Of a stretch of DNA of 64,000 bases, positions 50,075-60,669 are shown in pieces. Numbering within the stretch: the stretch's first letter is position 1; the number at the start of each line of letters is the position of its first letter. Under the pieces are notes generated by a model that did no database searches, was not told the DNA's origin, and saw only the letters and a program-made list of their open reading frames with translations. The stretch comes from Tritrichomonas musculus (lineage: Eukaryota > Parabasalia > Tritrichomonadida > Tritrichomonadidae), in the NCBI GenBank assembly GCA_039105265.1, contig JAPFFF010000059.1, positions 62,001 to 126,000 of the forward strand. The letters are read 5' to 3'. A program made the translations under genes and the position numbers.

Positions 50075-51565
50075 ATGAGTAAGAAAGCATTCGCCATTTC
50101 AGCATCAGGCTTGAAAAACATTGTTTTCCATTCCAGTGATAATACACCGATTTCAATTCTGAATTCTAATGATCTAGATGAAATTAAATTAAACGACGAC
50201 GAATTTTTATTTCTCGTAGGACAATATGGGATGAAAATGCATCGATTTTTAGCCGAATTTATTTCACCTCGTGTTTCATCCCTTCATTATTCTGATCCAA
50301 CAAACAACATACTTCGAATTGACGAAGTTTCTAAAGAAAGAATAAAATTTAACACAGAAATCAGCAGCGACATCCTTGAGAAACTTCGATCAATAACTCT
50401 TGGTGAAAATGTTGACATTAATTTCGATGATAGTCAAAAACTTCGAATATTATCTTTTTTCCTTGGGAATCAAGAAATTGTTGACAAAATTAACGAAATT
50501 TTCCCCATTTTGTCAGAAGAAACGAATATTGATGAGTGCATTCAACGTCTTCAGTTCATGCATAATTTTAATATCTCAGAATCATTTCCATTCCGATTTC
50601 CATATGACAACGATCAGCTAGTTAAATTCATTTCGAGCCACTTTTACTCGATTGATCCAGAAAAACTTTATCGGCTTCCTCTTCCAATTCTGCACGCAAT
50701 TCTACGCGACGATGGCCTGAAATTGAGAAGTGAAGATTCACTTTTTGAATTCATTGAAAAAGTTTTTGAACATAAAGAAAAATATGACATATCAGAAAAA
50801 GTTTTATTTTATGAACTTGTTGACTTTTGCTCGCTGAGTGAGGTGAAGTTCAACGAGGCGATAGAAAAGATTGAAGCACCAGAGATGACGAGTGAGCTGT
50901 GGAGGATCCTGAAAAAGTGCTTCTTCACGCGCAGAGACGTTGTTGCAAAAACGAAGACCGAGGAAGAGCAAAAGTCGCTGAATCGGAACAGATATGCGGT
51001 AACTGACAGGCACAAGTACACGACCGTTGAATACGACCGCAATGCGAGCAACAGATTCAATGGAATAATCGCCAAACTTGGCAACGGAAACCCAGCAAGC
51101 GTCCTTGACAGCGGAACCATCAACATCACATCATCACAAGCTGTTATTAGTGATCCTAGGTATCAGTCCAAGAATGTTGTTAATTTCAGTGACACGCATG
51201 GATGCTTTGATTCCAGCGACACAGCCAACTCGTGGCTGACTGTTGATTTCAAGGACAGAAAAGTGAAGCCTTCTTTCTATTCAATTAGATCCCACAGCTG
51301 GGGTGGGGCTGGCAACAGCCATCCACAGAGCTGGCGCCTTGATGGCTCAAATGACGGAGAAAGCTGGACGCCACTTGATGCGCGAACAAACGACAAAAGC
51401 CTCGATGGGAAAGGATACTCGAATACATTTGAAGTTCGCGAAGGCAAATCACTGAATGAATACTTCCAGTACCTTCGAATCCAGCAAACAGGCACTAGCA
51501 CAAGTGGAAACAATCAATTCATTTTTTCAGCTCTTGAATTCTTTGGGACAATCCGCGAGGAATAA
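50075..51565 (+). CDS. BTB-like / F5/8 type C (discoidin) domain protein
   Basis: 496 aa from ATG at 50075. Residues 1-130 are a trichomonad BTB-like module (DDEFLFLVGQYGMKMHRFLA; DINFDDSQKLRILSFFLG). 130-300 is helical and BACK-like (LYRLPLPILHAILRDD). 325-496 is an F5/8C domain, with NRFNGIIAKL at its start, SWLTVDFKD, the jelly-roll core SWRLDGSNDGESW and the end FIFSALEFFG. The architecture resembles BTBD9-like proteins. No signal peptide, so the discoidin domain is probably intracellular. Codon use shifts from AT-rich in the 5' half to GC-richer after about 50820, as if the two halves had different histories or expression constraints. Confidence 0.88.
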   Translation: MSKKAFAISASGLKNIVFHSSDNTPISILNSNDLDEIKLNDDEFLFLVGQYGMKMHRFLAEFISPRVSSLHYSDPTNNILRIDEVSKERIKFNTEISSDILEKLRSITLGENVDINFDDSQKLRILSFFLGNQEIVDKINEIFPILSEETNIDECIQRLQFMHNFNISESFPFRFPYDNDQLVKFISSHFYSIDPEKLYRLPLPILHAILRDDGLKLRSEDSLFEFIEKVFEHKEKYDISEKVLFYELVDFCSLSEVKFNEAIEKIEAPEMTSELWRILKKCFFTRRDVVAKTKTEEEQKSLNRNRYAVTDRHKYTTVEYDRNASNRFNGIIAKLGNGNPASVLDSGTINITSSQAVISDPRYQSKNVVNFSDTHGCFDSSDTANSWLTVDFKDRKVKPSFYSIRSHSWGGAGNSHPQSWRLDGSNDGESWTPLDARTNDKSLDGKGYSNTFEVREGKSLNEYFQYLRIQQTGTSTSGNNQFIFSALEFFGTIREE

Positions 51566-52410
51566 CTTTTTACTTCATCTCTAAATAAACATTGACTTTT
51601 ATTTCATTTTTTTCCCTCTCTTCAAAATCGAATATCATATATCAATAATTTCGGAAGCTTGCAAGAAATTTGAGTTACAGAATTGAAAATAACTTTTTAA
51701 TTCATATCATTTTTCATCCAATTTATCAACACACGATAGAATATAAAGATTAGGTGAGTTCAGTGCTTGCCATTTTTGATATTTAATATATTATATTTCA
51801 TCAATATTATTCAAAAAATATTCATAAATATCATAAAAATAAGCTAAATTTCATTTTTGAAGTATTTTGTAATTTTTGAGATATAGTTAACAAAAAAAAC
51901 TTAGAATATTATAAAAATTCGTTTTTTATTAAACGATTATTTTAAAGTCAATTCCTTGATATTTTCCTTTCAAAATCTTGATATTTTTCTTTCAAAATAT
52001 TGATATTTTTTAATTGAAAATTGAATGTAATGAAAAAGTTTACGATGTCGACCGGTTTTTCTGATGTTTACTCGTTTATCGTCTTACTATATATATATAA
52101 TTAAGAACCAAATTAATCTATTAAAATAATAATATCTTTTTAAGCTTGTAAATTTGGTGAAATAAACGTTTTTTGGGTTTTAAAAATCACCAAATGTAAC
52201 CATATTATTGTCAAATAAATTTTATTAATATTTATTATTGTCATAAACCATTGAATTATTTGAAAGAGGAATTAAATGAGATTTTCTCTGTAAAAAAATG
52301 TTATTTTTTGAATATTACAAAATAATTGTATGATTTGTATAATATATCATATAAAATAATAATAAAAAGCTCATTTATATTGACGAATAAAAGCCAAATA
52401 ACCGATTTCA

Positions 52411-52437
52411 CCAAAAGCCCAGGTCTTGGGCTTTTGG
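52411..52437. repeat. Perfect 11-bp stem hairpin
   Basis: CCAAAAGCCCA, a 5-base loop, then TGGGCTTTTGG. GC-richer than its surroundings. Related CACCAAAA / TTTTGGCGA pieces recur at 52160-52190, 52480-52510 and 52890-52935. Confidence 0.6.
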
Positions 52438-54161
52438 CGACAGCATTCAATTTTGAATAGTTTACATATATTTTGGAGATCACCAAAACGGTTTTTTTGG
52501 CGATGGTGATTTGTAAAGCTTTCAAAATATCATAAATAAAATAAAATAAAAAAAATAAGATATAAATATATAATAAAATCAATAAAAGCCTTTTTTCAAT
52601 TGAAAATAAATTTTTTTCATTTATATTTTAAATATATACCGATATAAAATGTATTTAAAATATAAATAGTATTTATATTTTTATGAATATATATAGCCGA
52701 ATAATAAAAAATGCATTGAAATATTAATAGTATTTATATTTTTATGAATATATATAGCCGAGTAATTAAATAAATTCATTGAATTTATTGAATGTTGATT
52801 CGTAAATTGAATTATTATTTAATCAAATATCATTTAATCATTTTATTTAATAATTCATAAGAAATAACTTTTTAAAAGATTTATTAAAATCGCCAAAAGA
52901 CCAGAAAGAATCACCAAGACCAGGTCTTTTTTTTACTTTTGGATATATTTTACAAGCTTAATCTTTTAAATATAAAATACTTTTCTATCATTTTCACTTA
53001 TCAAATAATTATTTTCTGCCAATAGACAAGTTGTTATCTTTTGACAATTAGCTTTTCGTTTTTTAATATGTAAAATGTAAGTATAAAAAAATTAATTTTT
53101 CATATATATTAAATATTTAATTATATATTACATTTTTTTTTTTTCAAAGACAATTCAAAAATTAAATGAGTCGATAAATTTTTTGAATTCTTAATCGTAA
53201 TTGTAAATTTTAGTCCAGACTGACAGATTCTATGAGCTTATTCAAATAAATTGAGAGATTATTTTATTTTATATAATTTATATATTTCTTATAAAAAATC
53301 ATATTAATCAATCAAATAAACTTTTAGATAAAATATAATAAATATATATACTTCATATATATTATATAAAAACATATTATTAAATTCTAATGTATTAATA
53401 AAAATGAAATTAAAGAATAAAAATAAGTCTGTGTTAAATATTTTTCACAAATAAGCATATTTTATACGAAATAATATAAATATCCTATTTTCTCATCAAA
53501 GAATTAAACAATTTAAATATCTGAAATATTTATGCAATAGACTCTTTATTTTATTCCAAATTTTAAATTTTGAGAGAATATCCATATTACTCATTAGTAA
53601 TCATCTAACAAATCTGTATTTTATTCGCTACATTGTTCTAAAACGAACCTCGCAAAAAAAATCCGAACGATAGATTCAATTCTTTCAAATTATATTAAGA
53701 GAAAACTCTTAATTTTACTCGTTGGACGATTAGAATTTCAATTAATTATTTTCATCATGTATATTGAAAATTGAATATTATTAAAAATATTTAAAATTTA
53801 TTTCTTTAATATCATAATTATGAATAAATATATATAAAATATTATAATTGAAATAAAATTAATAAATATAATATATAATAATAGAAATAATAATAAAATA
53901 GAGACATTTTTCTAATAAATAAATCAAAGATAAAATGCTTATTTTTGATTGAAAAAAAGCAAAGAATAATAATCTATGTTTATTTTAATAATAATTATAT
54001 ATAATTATAATTAAAATAAAAATATATCTTTAATAAAATGAATATAGTATTAATATTCTCTATTACTTTACAAAAATAAAGAATATTGTATTGAATATTT
54101 TATCTTAATAAAATGATATAATCGTTTTTTATAAGAAAATTATTTTATCGATTTCAATTTA

Positions 54162-54212
54162 TTTGAGACCATTTATCTCAATTTTTATTGAATTTTGAGA
54201 AATGGTCTCAAA
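54162..54212. repeat. Long hairpin (TTTGAGACCATTT arms)
   Basis: TTTGAGACCATTTaTCTCAA pairs with TTTTGAGAAATGGTCTCAAA across a short loop, giving about 20 paired bases with one bulge. Confidence 0.6.
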
Positions 54213-55423
54213 TTAACTTTCAACTCTGAACTTTAGTCCTCGCACTATTGAATTTCATTCAAAAAATTTCAAACTTTTTAAAAGTAGACGATTATTATTT
54301 TTTATTGAATTTTAAATCGATGAAAAATTGAATGGATTTTTAAATATAGGTGTGGCGATCGGAAGTGAAGTGTCAGAAAAAATGAAAAATCCATAGAATT
54401 GGCTGATATTTTGTATTGTGTGATTAAATTGTAATATAATATTTATAAAATTATTATTTTAAAAAGTCTATGTAGAAATTCCAAGATATGAATTAATATG
54501 AAATTCAATTGAAAATAATCGTTTTTTTCCTAATGAAAAATGCAACTTTATTATATTTTTCCAACTTATGTAAAGATTCTCGAGTAAACAATATTGAAGA
54601 AAAAACATATGACGCCAAAAAAGAAAGTAGCTTCCCTAAAATAAAATTTTTAGAACATTCAATTTAGAAATGATAATTTGAATTATATAATATTAGTAAC
54701 TTGTGCTTAAAAAAATAAAATAAATATTTTACAAAGGAGTAAAAACAAAAGTCAATTCGTTTTTGCCAGTTTTGAATGATTTCGGATAAAAAATTTAAAT
54801 ATTTTATTCATAATGAATTAAAAAAAAATGTTTATTCCTATACTATAGAACATTATAAATTCCTTTCTCCAATTTCTTGATTGATTTATATGAAATGATA
54901 AAAAAAATAATATTATATTTATTATTTTGTAAGTTTCAATATTTTTTCCTGATAATTTTAAGCTATTTAAAAATATTCAAATGGTTTAATATGCGAATGG
55001 CTATATGAATATTTTTAATATTTTTAAATAATTTTAAATATTCAAATGTTATATAAAAAATATTCAAATCTAATAATTTTATCAAAAAAAAAGCATTGCA
55101 AAGTCAAATCATCACTTAAAAATCAATAAATATCAATTAATTATCAATTTACTTTTAATAAATTCTTGTTTAAATCTTTAATGAAATATTGCTTTTTATT
55201 ATTATTATTTTTATTTATATTAGATAAAGTGATATGCAAAAAAGTGAATTAAGGCATATTTGAATGTTTATTCTACTATAATATTTATATTTCATGCCAA
55301 TGGATGTAAAAATAAGTCAACTCTTCGATGGTTTAATTGATTATTAATTATTCTTTAAAAAATCTATTTATTGATCTGAAATGATTGAGATTTTTTTTGA
55401 TAGATTTTAGAGAATTATATTGA

Positions 55424-58018
55424 TTATTTAATTGATTCTTCAAAATCTTTGATGAATGGATCTTCAGCAACTTGAAATTCTGAAGTATCTGCTGTAATAA
55501 TAGGATTATCTGTTGAATTATAATTATTATAATTATTTTTTATATTATCTTGAATTGATTCTTGGTTCATTTCTCCAGATATATCATCAGTTACAATTGC
55601 AACTACTGTAGAAGATTTCCTACGTTTGATTAAAAGAATAACAACCAATGCAGCAGCAATTACTGCAATAATTACAATAACAACACCAACAATTAATCCT
55701 GTTTTCATTGATTTACTTGATGAATTTCCGTCGTCATTTGTATTTGTATTTGTTGCAGTATTTGAAGGATTTTCTGTTTTACTTGATGTTGAAGGTGAAG
55801 TTGGTGGTGATGATTCAAGTGATGATTCATATGTAGCTGATGAAGAAGATGTAGAAGGATTTATAGATGGATTGAAAGTTGGAGTTATAGGTGTTTCATC
55901 TTCAATACATTTATTATCAATTAATTCAAATCCTGCTGCGCATTTGAAACATCCTTTACCATCAGAACCACATGAAATACATCCATGCTCTTCACATGGA
56001 ATACATATTTCAATCAATGAATCTGGATCTGAAATAATATAGAATCCTTCATCACAAAGAGTGCATTGGCATGCTTCATCATATTCTAAACAATGATTAA
56101 GATCACACTTTTCACATACTTTTCCATTAGATGACCCATATCCGTTTCCAATTGATGCACATGTATCAATGCAATCACCGTTATATAAGAATTTTCCAGA
56201 TGGACATGATAAGCAATTAGTGGCATCACTGCTACAAGTTACACATTTTATATCACATTCAATACAAGTTGTTCCAAAGAGGAAGTATCCATCATTACAT
56301 GAAGAACATTGATCTGTTGTTTCAACGCATGTCTTGCAAACTGAATTGCACTTTGTACAAGAGCTGTTTTCATTTTGTAAATAGCCTTCAGCACATCTTT
56401 TACAAGTTGTTCCTGGTCCATCACATTGACCGCATGATTCATGGCATTTAATACATCCATTCTTTTGGTTATTCATATAATATCCATCTTTACATTCATC
56501 ACAGTTTCCAAGATCTGTGCATTTATTACATCCTTCAGTACATTCTAAACATGCATTATCTTTAGACATGTAATATCCATCATAACAAGATTTGCAATTA
56601 TTATATTTAGTATTTGAACATGTTTTACATGTTTCATGGCATTTAATGCATTCAAATGTTGAATATGTTTGATAATAGCCATCTTTGCATGTACTGCATT
56701 GATTTGCACTTGGTCCAGTGCATTTGAGGCAATTTTCAAGGCATGATTTGCAACTATATGTACTTGGATCAAAATAAAATCCATCCATACATGTAATACA
56801 ATGTTCAGCTGATTCAGAACATGTAAGGCAAGGTGATTGGCATTGAATGCATCTTTCTATTCCATCAAAGAAAAATCCTTCAATACATGATGTGCATTTT
56901 GTACTTGATTCTTTACAATTAAAACAAGGTGATTCACATTCTACACATTCACCAGAGGATGATACATAAAAATGATCATTGCATTCAATGCATTGTGTTA
57001 AAGAATCATCACAATTCTTGCAATTTTCAATGCATTTTTGACATACTTTAAATCCATTCGAATCTAATCCAGTTTCATGGAATCCATTTGCACAAGATGT
57101 ACATTGAGAAACTGATCCACTACATTGACCACATTGATCAGAACATTTTTCACAATATCCTAAGTCGTCAATTATATAACCTGAAAAGCATTCTTCACAT
57201 TTAGTTTCAGTACAATGTTTACATCCGTCAATGCATGGCTTACAAGTATTTATACCACTTGAATATTGATTTTCAGAATAATAACCATCGGCACATTCTA
57301 AACAAGAATTATATATTCCAGGAGATACACATTCTTTACATGCTTCATCACATTTTTCACATGATTTCGTTGCTATTTTATAATAATATCCAGAAGCACA
57401 AATAATACAATCACTAATTAGAGGTCCTGTGCATTGTATACATGTTGAATGGCATAAAACACACTGATGTGTTTCTGTATCCAAATAATATCCATCTGCA
57501 CATGATGTACAATTACCAGGAGTTTCAATGCATGTTTGGCAATTTTTATTGCACTGGTAGCATTTTTTAGCACCTACACTATAGTATCCAATTGCACATG
57601 AATCGCAATTATCAGTCGAATCTTGACATGTTCCACATGATTGATGGCATGGAATACATGAACTATTTTCTTCTGATAAGAAATATCCATCCAAACAATC
57701 GTAGCAAATACCTTCATTATTGCAAAATTCGCAATTTTTATCTGCACATTTAATACAAATGCTTTCTTCAGTAGGAGAAGCATAATAACCACTTTTACAT
57801 GACGTACATGTACTAAAATCAGTGCATGTGGCACATTGTTCGCTACATTCTTGGCATTTATAATTTTTATCAAGATAATAGCCATCATTGCATTTATTAC
57901 AAACAGTTGATGATGAACAATCTTTGCAATTAGTTGGACATTCTGAGCATACTACATATGAAGTAGCTTTGCTTGATATATAATAACCTTCGGAGCACGT
58001 TAAACAATAATTATACAT
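55424..58018 (-). CDS. CxxC-rich type-I surface membrane protein (3' part)
   Basis: 864 codons open. About 700 residues of furin/VSP-like repeats (C-x2-C-x(4-9)-C-x2-C...GYY, e.g. CHESCGQCDGPGTTCKRC), then a Ser/Thr/Pro-rich stalk, one membrane helix (about residues 771-794, LIVGVVIVIIAVIAAALVVI) stopped by KRRK, and a 70-residue cytosolic tail rich in Asn, Asp and Glu. Similar proteins in trichomonads and Giardia are surface antigens. The first Met at 58018 lies inside the repeats and the frame closes about 30 bp upstream, so the start is missing; the upstream repeats are at 58331-59083. Treat as a broken gene or one with a large deletion or insertion. Confidence 0.75.
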   Translation of the reverse strand: MYNYCLTCSEGYYISSKATSYVVCSECPTNCKDCSSSTVCNKCNDGYYLDKNYKCQECSEQCATCTDFSTCTSCKSGYYASPTEESICIKCADKNCEFCNNEGICYDCLDGYFLSEENSSCIPCHQSCGTCQDSTDNCDSCAIGYYSVGAKKCYQCNKNCQTCIETPGNCTSCADGYYLDTETHQCVLCHSTCIQCTGPLISDCIICASGYYYKIATKSCEKCDEACKECVSPGIYNSCLECADGYYSENQYSSGINTCKPCIDGCKHCTETKCEECFSGYIIDDLGYCEKCSDQCGQCSGSVSQCTSCANGFHETGLDSNGFKVCQKCIENCKNCDDSLTQCIECNDHFYVSSSGECVECESPCFNCKESSTKCTSCIEGFFFDGIERCIQCQSPCLTCSESAEHCITCMDGFYFDPSTYSCKSCLENCLKCTGPSANQCSTCKDGYYQTYSTFECIKCHETCKTCSNTKYNNCKSCYDGYYMSKDNACLECTEGCNKCTDLGNCDECKDGYYMNNQKNGCIKCHESCGQCDGPGTTCKRCAEGYLQNENSSCTKCNSVCKTCVETTDQCSSCNDGYFLFGTTCIECDIKCVTCSSDATNCLSCPSGKFLYNGDCIDTCASIGNGYGSSNGKVCEKCDLNHCLEYDEACQCTLCDEGFYIISDPDSLIEICIPCEEHGCISCGSDGKGCFKCAAGFELIDNKCIEDETPITPTFNPSINPSTSSSSATYESSLESSPPTSPSTSSKTENPSNTATNTNTNDDGNSSSKSMKTGLIVGVVIVIIAVIAAALVVILLIKRRKSSTVVAIVTDDISGEMNQESIQDNIKNNYNNYNSTDNPIITADTSEFQVAEDPFIKDFEESIK

Positions 58019-58330
58019 TGTGCATGTTGCACATTGAACATTATAATTTTAATGTGCATGTTGCACTCTGTAATGTTAGCATAAAGAGTTATAATTTTAC
58101 TTTTGTTTATTATGCAATAATATATATAGAAGCGATATATATGATTCAATATGGAAACAATAATCCAAATAATCCGATATTTCGATTTTATTTTTTCATC
58201 TTCAGCAATAGAAAAAATGCTGAAATTTCAATTTTTGGTTCGAATGCTATATTTGTTTATATCAACTATTAAGTGCTTAACATATTGATATATTTCATTT
58301 AATACCAAAGTCTTTGTATCTAAAGAAAAA

Positions 58331-59083
58331 TCAAAAATAAATAAAAAATTTTAAAAAATTTCCGATCACATTTAAATCCATTTTCACATTTGAATCCTTT
58401 TCTGTACATTTTGAGCATTCATTATTATATAATCTATATCCATCAAAGCATTGTTGACATTGATTAATAGTAGGTCCAGTACAATTTTGACAGTTTTCAG
58501 CACATGAAACACAGAATTTTTTCTCATTCAAGAATTCACCTTCATGACATTCTGTGCATAAGTTTCTAATTCCCTCACATTCTTTACAATTTGGATCACA
58601 TGGCTTACATTCAGTTCCATAAAAGTAGTATCCTTCTCTACATGTAATGCAATTATTTGAGTTTCCTTCGCAGATTCCACATGATTCATCACATCTTATA
58701 CAATTTCCATCACTTCCTTTATAATAATGGTATTTACATTGATTACATATTCCAGATGAATCACAATATTCGCATCCACTTGGACATTGTTCACGATATT
58801 TACTTCCTGTTGGCTTATAAAATCCATCAATGCACAAATCACATTCATCTGATCCAGGACCAGTGCAATTCTTGCAAGTTGCAGAACATTTTTGGCAAAG
58901 TTCATTATCATCAACATAATATCCATCTGAACATTTCCTACATTGATTAGCACCAACACATATTTCACAATTTTCATCGCATTTTAGACATTCAGATCCT
59001 GTGGTTGTTAGTGATAAATAATATCCTTGATGACATTCATTACATGATGAACTATCATAGCAGTGCTTACAATTTGAATTTGT
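58331..59083 (-). pseudogene. CxxC-rich surface protein, detached 5' part
   Basis: An open frame from about 59083 down to 58331 encodes the same CxxC repeats (CKNCTGPGSDECDLCIDGFY; CGICEGNSNNCITC), in the same frame register as 55424-58018 but separated by about 310 bp of cysteine-free, stop-containing DNA. There is no start codon at the upstream end, because sequence switches abruptly to an ankyrin fragment on the other strand at about 59085. Confidence 0.7.
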
Positions 59084-59089
59084 TCAATA

Positions 59090-59252
59090 TGTTAATAAAA
59101 AAAATTATTCAATTAGATCTGCAATTGAATCATCAATTTATGAAACAAATTCTTTTTTGATTAAAAAGCAAATTGAATCGAGTATAAGCGATAATAAATT
59201 GACATTGATAAAATACTCTGTATTCTTTGGATCATTTCAAATTTTAAAATTT
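59090..59252 (+). pseudogene. Ankyrin-leader (DUF3447-like) fragment
   Basis: Without start or stop, the frame reads IRSAIESSIYETNSFLIKKQ, then LTLIKYSVFFGSFQILKF. This is the conserved leader of trichomonad ankyrin proteins, normally followed by repeats. It is bounded sharply by the CxxC gene on the left and the 129-bp copied block at 59253. Confidence 0.65.
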
Positions 59253-59381
59253 TCTCCTTAATGTTTTGCGTTATCCAGTTTTAACAACCGCCAAACCCAA
59301 TAGAGAAGTAATGCTCCCAAAGAAAGATGGTACAGAGGATAAAACAGGTTATTTAGAAAATGAAGAGGAAGTACAAGAATT
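59253..59381 (+). repeat. 129-bp perfect direct copy of 60277-60405
   Basis: Identical over 129 bases to an internal part of the gene at 59933-60487, with abrupt loss of identity at both ends. It carries no gene boundary, so it was copied as a fragment (templated insertion or ectopic repair). Confidence 0.9.
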
Positions 59382-59441
59382 GCCCGATATATATATCATT
59401 TTTCATGAATACATATAGAAAAAATAGAATAAATACAAAGA

Positions 59442-59511
59442 GGATGCTTAGCTTAAGGGTAGAGCGTTGTACAATTGGTGCAATGGTAGAAGTTCAAATC
59501 TTCTAGTATCC
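59442..59511 (+). tRNA. tRNA-like gene, anticodon loop non-canonical
   Basis: 70 bases fold as a cloverleaf: 7-bp acceptor stem (GGATGCT/AGTATCC with one G-T), 4-bp D stem with a GGG-containing loop, 5-bp anticodon stem, 4-base variable loop and 5-bp T stem with the loop TTCAAAT. A box (TAGCTTAAGGG) and B box (AGTTCAAATCT) are good, and a T7 terminator starts three bases after the gene. The 7-base anticodon loop reads CAATTGG, giving A instead of the universal U at position 33 and a nominal ATT anticodon, so identity is uncertain. A tRNA pseudogene or element-borne tRNA is possible. Confidence 0.6.
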
Positions 59512-59932
59512 ATTTTTTTGCTTTTTTTTTTATTGAAATTATTTTTAAGTGGATTCGGATTTGATTATGTTAAAATTTCTATTAAAAATAATAATAAAAA
59601 AACAATTGCGAGAAAAAAAGCATAACAATTCCAATAAGCTTTTAAAATAATCAAAACTTTTAACATTGAAATAATTTCATTAGATATTTTTTTTGAACTC
59701 TTTCTTATCAAAAAGTGAATTGCGAAAAAAATTTGAGATGTTTACATGATGTAAATCATATAAAAAGTTGAAAATACAATAGAAAAAAAAATATTAAAAA
59801 ATAGAATGCATTTTTTAAAATAATAATATCAAATATATAAAGTATAATTTATATACAATAACATATTAAAATTAGAGCCTAATCGATTAGCTAGATTCGA
59901 TTTTTTTTGAGGTTTTTTAAATTTTGAATAAA
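59512..59932. other. AT-rich intergenic
   Basis: It starts with the T-run terminator of the tRNA-like gene. No other feature recognised. Confidence 0.4.
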
Positions 59933-60487
59933 ATGATATCAACTTCATCTAGAAAGAGCATACCTACCAGTGATTTGGATTTTGACTTTTTAAAAGTTAA
60001 AGTAAGAGAACTATTGAATGATGCTATAGCTAGTGCTATTCTTTTTGATGAAAAAATAATTAGAAACAGAGACGAAAGTGAATTTGAAGAGATGCCCACC
60101 ACTAGATTAAGAATAGGTTTAGAGGCTTTAGCTAGTGGAAATAGAGAAAGATTTGGGGAGAAATTTGAAGAATTTGCGAATGATGCTGAAAAAGGTAATC
60201 CAAAATATAAAGAAAATAATCTTCTTATGTTTGGTCCACTTAGTAGAATAGATGGAGCAGTTGGTAATTTTGGAAGTCTCCTTAATGTTTTGCGTTATCC
60301 AGTTTTAACAACCGCCAAACCCAATAGAGAAGTAATGCTCCCAAAGAAAGATGGTACAGAGGATAAAACAGGTTATTTAGAAAATGAAGAGGAAGTACAA
60401 GAATTAATCAGACAATCAGTCTATGAAGTTGCAAGAGAAATTATGATGGAAGGTTTAGGTAGGTCTTTAAATGGAAGTTCAAAGTAA
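59933..60487 (+). CDS. Unknown helical protein (184 aa)
   Basis: ATG at 59933. Predicted mostly helical and acidic: VKVRELLNDAIASAILFDEK, then RLRIGLEALASGNRERFGEK, a central GPLSRIDGAVGNFGSLLNVL and a C-terminal EVAREIMMEGLGRS. No known motif. Part of it (60277-60405) has been copied to 59253-59381. A shortened paralogue follows at 60502. Neighbouring element-type genes suggest it could belong to a Maverick-like element, but this is unproven. Confidence 0.55.
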   Translation: MISTSSRKSIPTSDLDFDFLKVKVRELLNDAIASAILFDEKIIRNRDESEFEEMPTTRLRIGLEALASGNRERFGEKFEEFANDAEKGNPKYKENNLLMFGPLSRIDGAVGNFGSLLNVLRYPVLTTAKPNREVMLPKKDGTEDKTGYLENEEEVQELIRQSVYEVAREIMMEGLGRSLNGSSK

Positions 60488-60501
60488 CTTATTAATAAAA
60501 T

Positions 60502-60669
60502 ATGGAGTTTATTATGATTAAACTAGAAGATATTGATTTTTACTTTTTTGAAAGGAAAGTTAGGGAGTTGCTAAATAATGCTATTTCCACAGCAGCTTTA
60601 GCTATAGATGAAATGAATAAAAATAAGGATAGAATATCCAGAGGACCTGTTAAAACTCTTTGCATTTGA
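60502..60669 (+). pseudogene. Truncated paralogue of the 184-aa protein
   Basis: ATG at 60502 and stop TGA at 60669 give 55 aa. The first 40 match the upstream protein (DIDFYFFERKVRELLNNAIS versus DLDFDFLKVKVRELLNDAIA), then the frame diverges and ends. Only 14 bp separate the two genes, so they are tandem copies of which the second is decayed. Confidence 0.5.

Larger units (their letters stand above)
51566..55423. other. 3.9-kb AT-rich gene-free region with hairpins
   Basis: No supported coding sequence. It contains a TTCAAAATATTGATATTTTT-like triple repeat (about 51965-52010), a cluster of CACCAAA/TTTGGCG inverted motifs (52150-52935), a 40-bp direct repeat ending TATATATAGCCGA (about 52660-52700 and 52725-52763) and a strong hairpin at 54162-54212. 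The rest is A/T-simple DNA. Confidence 0.4.

Noticed and set aside
55626-56042. 138-aa plus-strand ORF opposite the CxxC gene's stalk and tail
   Set aside because: Antisense shadow of the Ser/Thr-rich stalk; no independent support.
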